64,000 nt of DNA from Penium margaritaceum (lineage: Eukaryota > Streptophyta > Zygnematophyceae > Desmidiales > Peniaceae). The stretch lies in assembly GCA_023375785.1 (NCBI GenBank), contig SZWC01001554.1, forward strand, positions 20,073 to 84,072, in the 5' to 3' direction. Positions 10,580 through 21,580 of this stretch are shown piece by piece (the first letter of the stretch is position 1; each line of letters opens with the position of its first letter). Made by a program: the position numbers and the translations under genes. The notes beneath the pieces were generated by a model. That model saw only the letters and a program-made list of their open reading frames with translations. It was not told the origin of the DNA and searched no databases.

Positions 10580-12068
10580 TGCTAGGAATGCTAGGCAGCA
10601 AGTTGGGGCAGCAACATTGTTGACGCAGCATGCAGGCTTCCACGTTCATTGCTTAGTTAGCTGCCCCCTCAGTCTGCAGCTCTAGAGGCTAAGTCTAGAT
10701 GCTAATGGTTTGTTACTCAGAAATACGTGCGCCAGTGTTATCGCCAGTAAGCAGCTGAAAATTGGAAGTAATTGATTAGGAGTGAAGAATGAACAACAAT
10801 GGGAGACCCCTCCAAGTTGTAGCTCCCCCCCAGATCTATAGAGTTTGTTACTCAGCTAACCCGCCAATCAGAAAATAGACCTAGACCTATTTTCTGGCAG
10901 GCAGGGTTTTCTCGGTGAGCCCTGCCAGACGGTCGAGAGCCCAAAACCCGGGCATCATCCGTTTTGCCTGAAAGCTGGACCATACCATAATACCGTCGCT
11001 GCGAACGCAGTCGTGCGGTTAGAAACAGCTAAAACATAGCAACGGAGAGTTATGGCTGCCCGAATCCAGGCAGTGCCTACGATGGTCCATGATGCCAAAC
11101 AGTGCCACGCAACATGAGACATGGACCCTAGACAGAGCATGATGCTGCACACGCAATAGTCCCGTCAAATCCAGCGCTGGACGCATGCAGGAAACATCTA
11201 TGATGGCAGTGACTGCCGGCGGTCCAACCGCCAAGGAGACCTGCCAATGGAGCTGGGCACGTTGCCGCAAGGAGGGGGCTCCAGCGAACTGCTTGTAGGC
11301 CTCAGCGTGCTTCGGCTCCACCAGACTGTTAGTTTGTCTGCCAAACACGCAAGTGACCTCTTGACTCCTTCCCCTCATACACACCATTTCTGCAGGGGAC
11401 TGAGCATGACTGAAGCTATGGAGCCGTGCATCGCTGGCGTCTCTGCCGGGTGCAAGATCGATGGGCTCGACCATGTTGAGCCCACTTGGAGGTGATATAT
11501 TACTGCTCCAAACATTGGGTGATAAGCTATAGGATGGCTAAAATATGAGAGATACACTGAAAGATGCATGCACCACATACGCTCGTGGTCGATGTGGCTT
11601 GTGGTTTCTTGCACCTTGCATGCAATGCTTGATGTCTTGTTATTGCCCGGGTTGCTGATCCTGTGTGGCCACACACTCATCCGCTCTGAGGTGTAAGAAA
11701 CCACGGCGGCCTTTTGACCGACCGGTTTGGTTCGACCCCGGTGTAGTAACTAGGCCCCACTTCAAACTCTTTGAGTGGGTGGCCCAGTCAACTGCGGGTA
11801 AGAGACCACTGGCTTCTTACTCTTGTTACTCTCGTTCTCGCTACTCAACTAAAAAATGCGTGTTTCTCACCAATCTCTTGCGCCACCATGGTTGTGACTT
11901 CTGTGTGAGTTAAGCTAGCGCAATAGTGAGTGCATGTAGGCATTCTGCCGTTGCCTACACGGACGACACTCCAGCAGCGTCGAGTCTCTCTTTCAGTCAT
12001 TTGCACGCCGATGTACACAAGCCCGGAGGACACGACAGAGCACTATGAGTGATGCGAAAAAACCAACA
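10580..12068 (-). repeat. Copia-2 3' LTR (interrupted by a solo LTR)
   Basis: It starts TGCTAGGAATGCTAGG and ends AAAACCAACA in plus orientation. Without the nested 633-bp solo LTR and its duplicated target it would be about 850 bp, the length of the inverted copy at 1-835. The inner edge is followed by a polypurine tract (plus strand CTCCTCCATGAC at 12069-12080). Confidence 0.88.
11327..11959 (+). repeat. Solo LTR nested in the Copia-2 3' LTR
   Basis: A 633-bp insertion absent from the family copy at 1-835. It has TG...CA ends (TGTTAG...CCTACA, an imperfect terminal inversion) and is flanked by CAGAC (11322-11326) and CGGAC (11960-11964), a 5-bp target duplication with one change. The uninterrupted copy reads CCGGAC at this point. 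The LTR family does not match the other elements in the window. Strand is uncertain. It formed by recombination between the LTRs of a fuller element. Confidence 0.75.
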
Positions 12069-12249
12069 CTCCTCCATGACTCACAGGCGCAGTGCACATG
12101 GACGGGCAGCGACACATTCAACAGAGAGACTCCCCTAGGGCACATAGAGACGGAGGCTAAGACAAAGAGTGCAACTCACGGACGCACGTCGAATGAACTC
12201 ACAGCCTTCTTGAACGAGTCGCGCTTCAGTGCCTTGGACAAGAAGTCAG

Positions 12250-12666
12250 CTAACTGCCGTGCTGTCTCAACCCACACAATGTTGATGTTGTCGTCATGCA
12301 ACAAAGAACGCACATAGTGATACTCAACATTGATGTGCTTTGTGTGTGTGTGTGATTCATGCCGTAATTTTCGGCGATGCCCATGACACTCTCATTGTCA
12401 CAATGCAACGTGATGGATGCGACGAACTGACGCAACTCGGACAACAGATGACGTAGCCACACGCTCTCACATGCACCTGAACCAAGGGCTACGTACTCAG
12501 CCTCAGCACTACTGCGTGCAATGCACCCATGCTTGTCATTGCGCCAGGACACAGCTGTGCCGCCAATCAGAAAGATCCAACCTATGCGGCTCTTACCGTC
12601 TGGACTGCTGGCCCAGTCACTATCGGTGTAGCCCACCGCGACCACAGACGGCTGTCGGCATAACAT
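12250..12666 (-). pseudogene. Copia-2 RNase H part
   Basis: The minus-strand translation matches the Ty1/Copia C-terminus: VGYTDSDWASSPDGKSR, LIGGTAVSW, SSAEAEYVALG and HCDNESVMGIAEN. The part is broken. Confidence 0.88.
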
Positions 12667-12741
12667 GAGACCTCACCGTGGAGTCGAGATGACATAACAT
12701 AGTACTCAGATCACAGCCTCGAAGTGGAGGTGACGCGGCTC

Positions 12742-13700
12742 CTAAGAGAACTGAGCCAGGAGGTTGACAGTTAATGCGATGTCTGGGCGTGACGTCGTCG
12801 CTAGGAACATCAGTGACCCGATGATGTGCAAATACGTGGTCACGTCTACTGGCTCCCCCACCACGGCTGGATCAGAATTCTTGAGAATCGCCTGACCATC
12901 GGATGGCATGGGTGAGGATGCTCTCGACACAAGGGGCAGGTCCTCAGCGAAGGGCCCAGACAGGTTATGGACGTAGGCGGCCTGATGGACATGCAGTATG
13001 CCCACGGAGCGATCGTGCTCAAGCTCCATGTCTAGAAAGACTCGTGTTGGCCCGAGGTCCTTCATCTGGTAGGCAGTGTACAGCAGGTCCTTGACCCGCT
13101 GGATGGCAGCTGCATCCGGTGATGCGATGACCAGGTCATCGACATAGACCAAGACAGCGACGAGAGTCTGACCTCGCGGACTGATGAATAGCGCGGGGAC
13201 GGCAGAGCTGCAAAGGAGACCGTCGCTAAGAAGCGTACAACTGATCTCCTGGTTCTGGCAACGCAGTGACTGCTTCAAGCTATAGAGGGCCTTCCGCAGC
13301 TTATAGACCTTGCCAGAGCCGTTGTTGAAGCCTAGAGGTTGCACCATGTAGAGCTCCTCGCCCTTGAGTGAGCCATGGAGGAAGGTGTTGCTCACATCCA
13401 TCTGATGCAGTTCCCACCCATGCTGGGCAACCAAGTTGAACAACGCCCGGCTGGTGGAGTACCGACCGACCGGGGCAAAGATCTGGTCATAGTCGATCCC
13501 AGGGACCTCAGAAAACCCCTTGGCCGTGAGACGGGCTTTGTACTTTTCCAGGGATCCATCTGGCTTCCACTTTTGCCGGAGAACCCACTTGGCGCCGATG
13601 GCTTTACGACTCGGGGGGAGGTCGATGAGCTCATAGACGTGATGTTGCCGAATGGCGGGTAGCTCGTTGGTGCATGCAGCTTCTCAATGAGCGGCCTCGG
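12742..13700 (-). pseudogene. Copia-2 reverse transcriptase part
   Basis: It shows MDVSNTFLHGSLKGEE, ALYSLKQSLRCQNQE and VLVYVDDLVIAS (YVDD), followed by the SLMFLATTSRPDI block. It is diagnostic of Copia reverse transcriptase. The part is broken. Confidence 0.9.
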
Positions 13701-14079
13701 GAGACGTCCGAGCCTCACGTAGGATGGCTGGGTCCTCTTGTCACTCCGTGGGGCGGACCGTGAGGGCGTGCGTGTCCCGCGTCCCTGGTGACATCCCCGT
13801 GAGTGTGGCTGCAACGGCATACCGGTGCTCTTGATGGAGCAGTACATAGCCCAGAGCTGACCCTCGATGTAGATCGACGATGACTGACAATGTGGCCAAG
13901 TCGATTGCCTTGGTGCTAGGGTCCCCAATCACGACCGTGGGAGTGGATCTGACATGAGGTGAGGAATCTCCTCCGATGACTGGGGGTCGTGGGGTGAGAG
14001 GACGTGAGGAGGCTGCCTGAGTGCTCACTGTCGGCCTGGGTCTAAGGCTCCCGCCCTAACCACATGTGTAGCGCGCCGA

Positions 14080-14590
14080 TACGAACAGGGCAGCCGACCT
14101 TGAGGGGCTGACAGACACAAACGGGGCAGCCGGCCCTGAGGGGCTGGCAGACATGGGCGGGGCGGCCGGGCCTGAGGGACTGTCGGACGCGGATGGGGCA
14201 GCCGGCCCTAAGGGGCTGTCAGACACAGATGGGGAAGCCGGCCTTGAGGGGTCGTTAGACGCAGATGAGGCAGCCGGCCATGAGGGGCTGGCGGACACAA
14301 ACGGGGCAGCCGGCCCCGAAGGACTGGCGCGCATGGATGAGGCAGCCGACCCTGAGGGGCTCTCGGACACAGATGGGACAGCCGGCCCTAATGGGCTGGC
14401 TGACACGGACGAGGCAGTCGACTCTTAGGGGCTGACGGACACGGACGGGCCAGCCGGCCTTGAGGGGCTGACGGACACGGACAGGGCAGCCGGTCTTAAG
14501 GGAATGACGGACACGGACGTGGTAGCCAGATCTGAGGGGTTGTCAGAAACAGATGGGGCAAGCGGCAAAGACGGGCCTGCGGGCACAGAC
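14080..14590 (-). repeat. 36-bp minisatellite in the Copia-2 hinge (about 14 units)
   Basis: A regular tandem array with a 36-bp period. A typical unit on the plus strand runs from GGGGCAGCCGGCCCTGAGG to the next GGGGCAGCC. On the coding strand it encodes a 12-residue Ser/Pro/Ala repeat (SPSGPAAPxVSA type). It lies exactly where Copia-1 and Copia-3 have an irregular proline-rich linker. The 36-bp period keeps the frame, so copy number could vary without shifting it. Confidence 0.9.
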
Positions 14591-14699
14591 GATGGAACGC
14601 CCGGACGCGGCTGGACGGAGGACGGAACCACCACTCTCCCTCGCTACGGGAGGAACATCAACGCACCGGAGCGAACGAGGTCGCGGGGAAACAGGTCCT

Positions 14700-15640
14700 C
14701 AAAGAAGAGGGCATCGCGGGACTCGACGCTGTAGTGTCGGGTGGGATCCTAAGAACGCCATGCCTTCGACTGACGCGAGACGCCAAGGAAGGTACACGGA
14801 CGACTGCGAGGCTCAAGCTTGCCACCCTGGTGCGGGGCAGGCAACCATAAGATGGCTACGCAACCCCAGACACGGGCCGGATGCAGGTCGGCGCGTTCTC
14901 CACACCAGTGCTGGTATGGAGTTGACTGACGAAGAATGGGTCTGTAGGGAATCCGGTTCCAGACCCACGTCATGTAGGTCATGGCCTAGAAGTAGAAGCC
15001 GTCAGAGATGTCGGATTCAACCCGCATGGTGAGGACGACGTCGGCCATGGTGCAGTTCCATCGCTCAGAGACGCCATTTTGGGCTGGCGTGTAAGGCGCC
15101 GATGTCTCATGATGGACGCCACGGGAGGCGAGGAAGAGTGTGGTCTCTCCCAGAAACTCACCCCCACAATCAGAACGGAAGCAGCGGAGAGGGTGATCAC
15201 ACTCACGTTCAGTACAAACAAGCCAGTCCCGAATGGTGGGAGCAACATCGCACTTCTGCCGAAGGCAGAACACCCAGTGATAGCGAGAATAGACATCCGT
15301 GAGGGTCAAGACATAACGACCGTGTTCACTGATGGACTCTGTAGGGAAGGGACCCATGACATCAGAGTGAAGTAGGTCAAGCAGCGCGGATGCTTGAGAG
15401 ACAGAGAGGAGGTAAGTGTTACGGTGGATCTTGCCTTGAGCGCAATCAATGCACTCGGTGGGACACGGCAGAGGAGAGGAGGCTCAGTCAAGACCCGTGG
15501 CCGACTGTGTGCGAAGCATGCTGTGAACAGCGACGGAGTGGACGTGACAAAGGCAGCGATGCAGGCGATGCGTGTGCTGTGGAGACAGGGTGCTGGTAAC
15601 GAACACGTGGCCAATATCTGCCGACAAGGAGGACACAGAG
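14700..15640 (-). pseudogene. Copia-2 integrase part
   Basis: It shows TLTDVYSRYHWVF, SDCGGEFLGE and QNGVSERWN (D,D,E pattern), GVSRQSKAW in the C-terminal block, and an HHCC-like N-terminus near 15430-15600 (HRCLCHV). The part is broken. Confidence 0.88.
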
Positions 15641-17480
15641 GTAGGAGAAAACAGGCGCGATACGTGCCACAAGTTGCCACGGGCGGTGGCATGCAGAACA
15701 AAAGACCGGACGGATGCAACGACACAGTACCCACACCACGTGAATGCAAAACATCCATGCTCACGTGGTTAAGGACGGTGACAGAAAGGAGGCAAAGCTC
15801 AAGGCTAGGGACGAAGAGAACATTATTCAAGAAGACATCACCGGCTGAACCACGGAAACGAACGATGCCGACACCGCGAACGGGTAATACCTGACCAGAG
15901 CCCGTCCGAACCCCGATGACATCCGTGACAGGACCAAGAATACCAAAGGCCTCGCGCGAGGCCGTCATGTGATGCGTGGTCCCGGAGTCGATGATCTAGG
16001 TCTCTGACGGATCCTGGACTGATGTGTCCAGGTGACTGACTGTCACATAGCAATGGAAAAGTGACGCTGACAAAGTTGACGGAGGTGCAAACCGGGAGTG
16101 CCAGTCGTCTAACCAGACGACATCGTCCCAAAGAGGAGCAGGAAGACAGGACACGGCAGAGGATGGGACGGACAGAGATAGAGGACATGATCGCAGCACC
16201 GACTTTGTCATGCAGGGTGGGGAGGAATTAGCGACTACACAACTCACATTTCCCTGGGGAGGAGGCCGAGGAAGGCCAAGCTGGAGGGTGATGAACTGCT
16301 CCAGCTGGCGCTCGTGGGCAGAGGGTCCGACGGAGTAGACTGACTGCGGTGTGATGGCGCTGGAGTCCAGAAAGGGAAAGGAAGGCGCTAGGGACGGGGG
16401 AGCGGGCACGGACGGCTCCGAAGGGGACCACGGTGGGATCGTCACGAGTGGCGCAAATACGGCAGAAGCAGCGACGGTCACGGCACTAGTGGCAAGGCGA
16501 CGCTCACGCGGGCGACGCATGGTGGCGATGACACGAGCCCCATCAGTCGGGAGTGGACACGTGTACCACCCGTGTCCACTCTGGCCACAATTGTGGCAGA
16601 CGAGGCTGGCGCTGCCTAATCCACTAGTCTGCTGCTGAGGCCCTTTGCCCTCCTTGCCCTTCTTCTTCTCCTTCTTCTTCTTCTTGCCAGACGAGGGGGC
16701 ACCAAAAGATGCTGTTGCAGCTGGGGCGGCGACAGCCACTGAGGCGACAGCAAGAGAGGCGAGGGACTCCGTGTGATGGATGTGTGACTCCTGACAAGCT
16801 TCCTCGATGCGGAGGAAGAGCTTGTACGCCGAAGGCATGAGGGTACCTTGGGCAGCCATTGCGGTGAGAACGTCCTGGGAGTAGTGAACGAAGACGTCGG
16901 AGAAGGGGTTGGTGGCGCCGCACTTGATGGTCAGGAGAGCGGAGAGAGGGGGTTGCGCGGTGTCTCCGAGACGGCGTAGAAGGTCCTCTACATGCTGCCA
17001 ATAGGAGGTGACCATCTCGGTCTCCCCCATGCAGAAGGAGTTGAACTCCCGGAGCAGGCGAATGGTCGCATCGTCACTGGACAGGCGATGAGGGCGCGTG
17101 AGTACATGCCAGGATGCTGTCGGGTCAGGAAGGGGGACAGTGGTGAGGTCGCCGAGGAAGGGCTCAAGCGCGAGGCATGCGGCTGGAGGGGCAATATGGA
17201 CGAGGGCACGCACGGCGCGACCGGCGTCATAGACCTGGGCGGCTTGGGTGGAGTCGAAGGGCAGGACATACTAAGGCCAAAAACCCTCACCCTGTGCCCA
17301 GATCCGGAACCTGAGTTCCCAGCTCCATAATTGGTTGCCAGCCTGAAGCGGGGGCGGGGAAGTTTCAAAGTCCTTTGGTCTGCAGCCGGCACCCAGAGTG
17401 GGGCCTAGGACTGACGTCACCGTCTGTTGTTTTTCCAGGGTGTATTGCTGCGCCAAGTATTGCGTGGCAAAGGAGACCAC
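15640..17480 (-). pseudogene. Copia-2 gag and protease part
   Basis: The gag region (about 16500-17480) has a canonical CCHC knuckle (CHNCGQSGHGWYTC) near 16555-16600 and a Lys-rich stretch beside it. The protease-like part follows, with GSGQVLPVRGVG and NNVLFVPSLELCLLSV, the usual C-terminal protease block of Copia. The part is broken. Confidence 0.85.
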
Positions 17481-19107
17481 AGGGCTTGCGTATCTAGGTA
17501 GAACGAAAGTTGCTTGCTAATGTTGGTGCGGCTGCTACGGCAGTGGCGGCTACTGCTGCAACGGCGGCTGCTGATGCTGTTGCTACGGTGGCGGATGTAG
17601 ATGATGCTGCTGTGACTGCTGCAGTAGCGGCGGCGGTGCCAGCTGTAGTGGCGCTAGCTACTGTGTCAATATTTACGAGCTGCTGTCGTAGAGCGACGAG
17701 CGGATCTGTCGAGTCAGAATGACCGACGACAGAGCCTACAGGGTGTTGGCGCTACTGATGTTGTTGCTGCTGCTGCTACTGCAGTTGCTACTACTACTGC
17801 TTCTCCTCTTGTTGCTGCTGCAGCTGTTGTTGCTACTGCATTTGCTACTGTAGCAGCTGCAGGAAAGGGGGGCTAGGGATCCCCCCAATAGAGGAGGACC
17901 CCTCCCCATTGGGGCTAGTATCCATAGTGTTTGTTGGCCCCTCTTTTTCCACCCTTTTTTTTCTTTGTGTTCCTGACGTCAGTAGTGACGTCCGTAGTGA
18001 TGGTTGACTTCAGCAGATGCTGCTACGTTATCTCTAGAATTGTTGTTTTTTGTTGATGATGTCAGCAGTGACGTCAGCAAAAAATTTGTTGATGTCAGTA
18101 GTGGTTGTTCCTGAAGCCGCTGTTGTGTCAGTTGTAGGATGGCTGCGGGTGTTACTATAGCTGTTACTAGTACTGCTGCTACAGCTGTTGCTGCTGCTAC
18201 TGTTGCTGATGTTGTTGCTACTACTATTGCTGTTGCGATTACTACTGCAGCAGCCGCTGCTGTTACTGCTGGTGCTGGGCTGCTGCGTGCTACTACGGCT
18301 ATTGTGGCTACTACAGCAGTCGTGATAGCAGCAGTTGCTGCTATAGAGTCACCTGTGGGGTAGGTGATTTTATTTCTGTTCCTTTTCTCTGCTTGGTCGT
18401 CACATCGAGCTCGCTGCTCGCTACAAGCCACAAGCAGTGAGTAGCAAGCTAGCTGCTTGTTGCCCGCTGCTTGCTGCGGGCTGCGAGCAGCAAGCTCGCT
18501 GTGGGCAGCGGGCTACGAGCAGATGCAGCTGTAGCTGCTATTGTTGCGAGCTGAAGATGTTGCTACTGTGGGCTGCTACTTGCTGGTGTAGCAGCTACTG
18601 CTGCTGCTGCCCGCTACTGGCTACTGCTCGCTACTGCTAGTGGTGCAGCCGGCTACTACTGCTGCTCGCTGCTACTATGCACTACTGCTGTTACAAGCTG
18701 TTGCGGACTGCTACTGCTACAAGCTGTCGCGAGCTACTGCCGCTGCCGGCTGCTGCTGCTGAGCACAGCTGGGTGCTGTTGCCACTGCTCACTACTGCTG
18801 CAAGCTGTTGCTACTATTGCTACTTGTAGCACGATCACACCTAGTCGACGTGCCTTGTCGTCGTGATACGTGACATTACTGGCCGCTCACCTCCTCGCGT
18901 CATGCGTGGGGATCAGTGCTGCCGGAAACATTTGGGAGCATTTCCCCTAGCCCAGTGGTCGTGGGGAGAATTCTGATGCCGCCACCAGGCTGGTCAATAC
19001 TGTCGAAAAAAATCCGACAGCATTTTCCCTGCATTGGCACGTATGGGGGTCTGTCGGCGTTGTTTGGCACCTTTTCGCCAGTCTTCTGCTGTTGCTGCTA
19101 CACTCTG
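17481..19107 (-). other. Copia-2 leader with decayed triplet arrays and TGACGTCA sites
   Basis: About 1.6 kb without a gene. Triplet-rich tracts (17510-17690, 17755-17865, 18140-18350, 18480-18830) consist mainly of CTG, CTA and TTG in one register. TGACGTCA sites occur at 17974-17981 and 18069-18076, with several TGACG half sites nearby. GCTTG/CAAGC words recur at 18410-18530. This parallels the leader of Copia-1 but is more decayed. Confidence 0.75.
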
Positions 19108-19119
19108 GCTCTAATACCA
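19108..19119 (-). other. Copia-2 primer-binding site
   Basis: The minus strand reads TGGTATTAGAGC just inside the 5' LTR, a one-base variant of the plant initiator-Met tRNA type. Confidence 0.85.
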
Positions 19120-19586
19120 AGCTGGAAATGCTAGGCAGCAAGTTGTGGCAGCAGCGTTGTTGATGCAACGCGCTGGCTTCCACGTTCATTTCTTAGTCTG
19201 CTGCCCCCTCAGTCTGCCGCTCTAGAGTCTAAGTCTGGATGCTCTGGGTTTGTTACTCACAAATGCGTGCACCAGTGTTAGCATCAGAAAGCAGCTGAAA
19301 ACTAGAAGCAACTGATTAGGAGCGAAAAGTGAACAGCAATGGGAGACCCCTCCAAGTTCTAGCTCTCCCCCAACTCTGTAGAGCTTGTTACCCAGCTAAC
19401 CAGCCAATCAGAAAATAGACCTAGAGCTATTTTCTTGGTAGGCAGGGATGTCTCGATGAGCCATGCCAGACGGCCGACAGCCCAACACCCGAGCGTCGTC
19501 CGTTTTCCCTTAAAACTGGATCAAACCATAATACCGACGCTACGAACGCAGTCGTGCGGTCAGAAACAGCTAGAAAAAGCAAGGAC
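19120..19586 (-). repeat. Copia-2 partial 5' LTR
   Basis: It matches about the first 465 bp (plus orientation) of the 3' LTR at 10580-12068, then stops matching near 19586 and unrelated sequence follows. Confidence 0.85.
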
Positions 19587-21180
19587 GGTGGGGGGCATCA
19601 GTTTATGACCAAGCTCGACCACATCATCGCATCGCAGGAGGACCTAACCGCACGCCTCGGTCGAGTGGAGACCCATGTGCAGTGCCCGGCCGACACTTCC
19701 CCTACCCCGCCCAACGTGCCCCAACCCACTCCCATCCCGGGCCTCAGCGTCGCCCCACCATCTGCACCCGAAAGCGTGACGCCGAGTCGGCTTCTTCCGT
19801 CGCCGACTCGGCGACGGAAGAAACGAGGACGGCGGGGGGCCAAGCTGAGCGGCACGAGCGGCAGGGATGGCGGCAGCAGCCATCGGGAGCCAACGACATC
19901 GACCAGCGATATTAGCAGCGGCACCTCTCGGAGTGATCGGGACAGTCAGGAAAGGGAGAGGGTACGGGACGAGTAGCAGCAGTAGCCACAGCAGCAACAG
20001 CAACAACAGTAGCAGCAGCAGCGACAGTAGCAGTAGCAACAACAACAACAATAGCACTAGCAACAGCAGCGGGAGGATCAGCAACAGCAGTAGTATCAAT
20101 AGTAGTAGTAGCCGCAACAGCAACAGGAGTAGCAACGAGAGCAGCAGTAGCAACAGCAGAAGCAGCTTCAGGAGCAGTAGCGACAGCAGTAGCAGTAGTA
20201 GCAATAGCACCAGCAACAGCAGCAGCCACAACAGCAGAAGAAATAGCAGCAACAGTAGCAGCAGTAGCAGTAGCAGCAGCTGCAGCAACAACTGCAGCAT
20301 GAACTATTGTAGCAGCAACAACAACAGCTACAGCTGCTGCTATAGCAACAGCAGTATCAACAGCAGCAGCGGTAACAACAGTTGCTCTTATAGCAGCAGC
20401 AATTGCAACAGCAGCTATAGCTGCTGCCCTGGCCCCAGCATGAGCACCAGCAGCAGACGCTAGAGCCCCCCCCCACCAGTAGCTTGCGCCCACCGTCCCG
20501 GCCTGCCAACTCATGATGTCGCAGGAGCAGCTTTGGCAACAACACAGATAGCAATAGGCTCTATACCGGTAGTTGTACCAAGTCTAAGAACAGCAGCAAT
20601 GGGTGGAAAAGGCGGTCCTCAGTATGTCCGAGTACCAGCGACGCATCTTGCGGAGCGTTGAGGCAAGTGCGGCCTCGCTCGAGGGGGGGAGGGGGCGGTC
20701 CCCAATGACCCGTCACCGAGCCCAGGAGCTGGGCGGCGGGGGCCACGCCATCTCAGGACCAGTGGGAGAGCCGGGAGCGGTCGAACGAGGAGGCCCGCCT
20801 ACGCCAGATACTCGCCCGACCCTGGATTGATGCCAAGGAACGGCGGCTGGCCCTTCGCCTCGGCACCTGCCTCAACCGCGACCAGGCCGCACTAGAACGC
20901 CAACTGCCGGGACCCCCACCGCGCCCACTCCAGTGGGGGCGGCGTCGAGCGGCCTACCCTGCTGTGGAACCCGCCACCTGGTCGGCGCAGCAACAGCAAC
21001 AATAACAACCACCACCCCTGCAGTAGCCGTAGCAGCAAGAGCCGCCAAGGCGTCGCCACAGATCTCAACGTCGGCCTCCTCGCCACCTTCACAACAAGGG
21101 GGGGAGAGGGGGCAGGCACCCAGCCCGGGATCCCTCGCCAAGGTGATCATCATGGTTTAGGGTTGTGCTCAAAGCCATGA
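19587..21180 (+). other. Unclassified stretch with coding-like pieces and a decayed CAG array
   Basis: No family is recognised. An ATG at 19605 opens a 123-residue frame (to 19976) starting MTKLDHIIASQEDLTARLG, which looks like a short amphipathic coiled coil. It continues into a Pro/Ser/Arg-rich tail. A 460-bp CAG-type array follows. Then come coding-like pieces at about 20602-20830 (SEYQRRILRSVEA) and 20760-20990 (ARPWIDAKERRLALRLG), the latter ending in a short poly-Gln. These could be pieces of one low-complexity protein gene, or of an unlisted element's gag-like gene. The stretch ends near 21180 at plain sequence. Confidence 0.4.
19975..20440 (+). repeat. Decayed CAG triplet array made of CAG, CAA and TAG
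   Basis: In one register nearly every triplet is CAG, CAA or TAG, with over twenty TAG and about one TAA. This is the mixture expected when C in the symmetric CHG context of CAG/CTG is lost by deamination on either strand (CAG to TAG, or CAG to CAA). It is not a poly-Gln gene as it stands. Confidence 0.8.
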
Positions 21181-21580
21181 GTAATCTCCCCCACTTCAAA
21201 AGGCGGGCTAGGGATTACGTGGCCTACGGTTTTAATTGAAGCACGAGCCACCAAATGGATTTACTCCTTCCTCCAACCTGGAGAAGCGTAATGGAAACAT
21301 ACACTCTTACTCTCAAAGGACCTCCCCAACTAGGGTCCCTTTGTCCTTTCTCATCCCTTCATATTGCAATTAAAACTCCCTACCATCCACTCTATATGGA
21401 TCACGACATTGAAGAACTACATGAAGACAGACCCGACACTTCAGCCCCCACCAACAGTCTTCAAAGAACTCTCTCAAGAGTAATTTGCGTTCAACAACCT
21501 CATCATGAAAAGTACATGACAATCCGTTGGGATGCATTGATAGGAACGATTGCTCTTATCCAAGGGAATGACCCTTGGTG
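21181..21580 (+). other. Copia-3 left flank with coding-like frames
   Basis: A frame at 21255-21578 starts MDLLLPPTWRSVMETYTLT and stays open to the Copia-3 edge. A second register is also coding-like (TLKNYMKTDPTLQPPPTVF). No family is recognised. Composition resembles the sequence right of Copia-3 at 45865-46360, so the two may once have been contiguous, but no target duplication is visible at the Copia-3 ends to prove it. Confidence 0.3.

Larger units (their letters stand above)
10580..19586 (-). mobile_element. Copia-2: Ty1/Copia LTR retrotransposon fossil
   Basis: About 9 kb on the minus strand, a different Copia family from Copia-1 and Copia-3. From right to left: a partial 5' LTR, primer-binding site, long triplet-rich leader, gag with CCHC knuckle, protease, integrase, minisatellite hinge, reverse transcriptase, RNase H, polypurine tract and a 3' LTR enlarged by a solo LTR. 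The 5' LTR stops matching near 19586. The coding part is strongly decayed, with ten or more breaks. The LTRs are clearly more diverged than those of Gypsy-1. Confidence 0.9.

Noticed and set aside
11700-11760. tRNA gene or SINE head (GGTTCGACCCC)
   Set aside because: No cloverleaf and no convincing A-box. It sits inside a solo LTR with clear ends.
14153-14428. Plus-strand Gly/Asp/Ala repeat protein
   Set aside because: It is the antisense of the Copia-2 hinge minisatellite, whose coding strand is minus.
19975-20440. Alternative genetic code with TAG as Gln
   Set aside because: TAA is almost absent although CAA is common, and no conserved gene in the window uses in-frame TAG. Decay at CHG sites explains the mixture better.
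19644-20514. 218- and 200-codon minus-strand frames of poly-Leu and poly-Ala
   Set aside because: They are translations of the CAG-type array in other registers.
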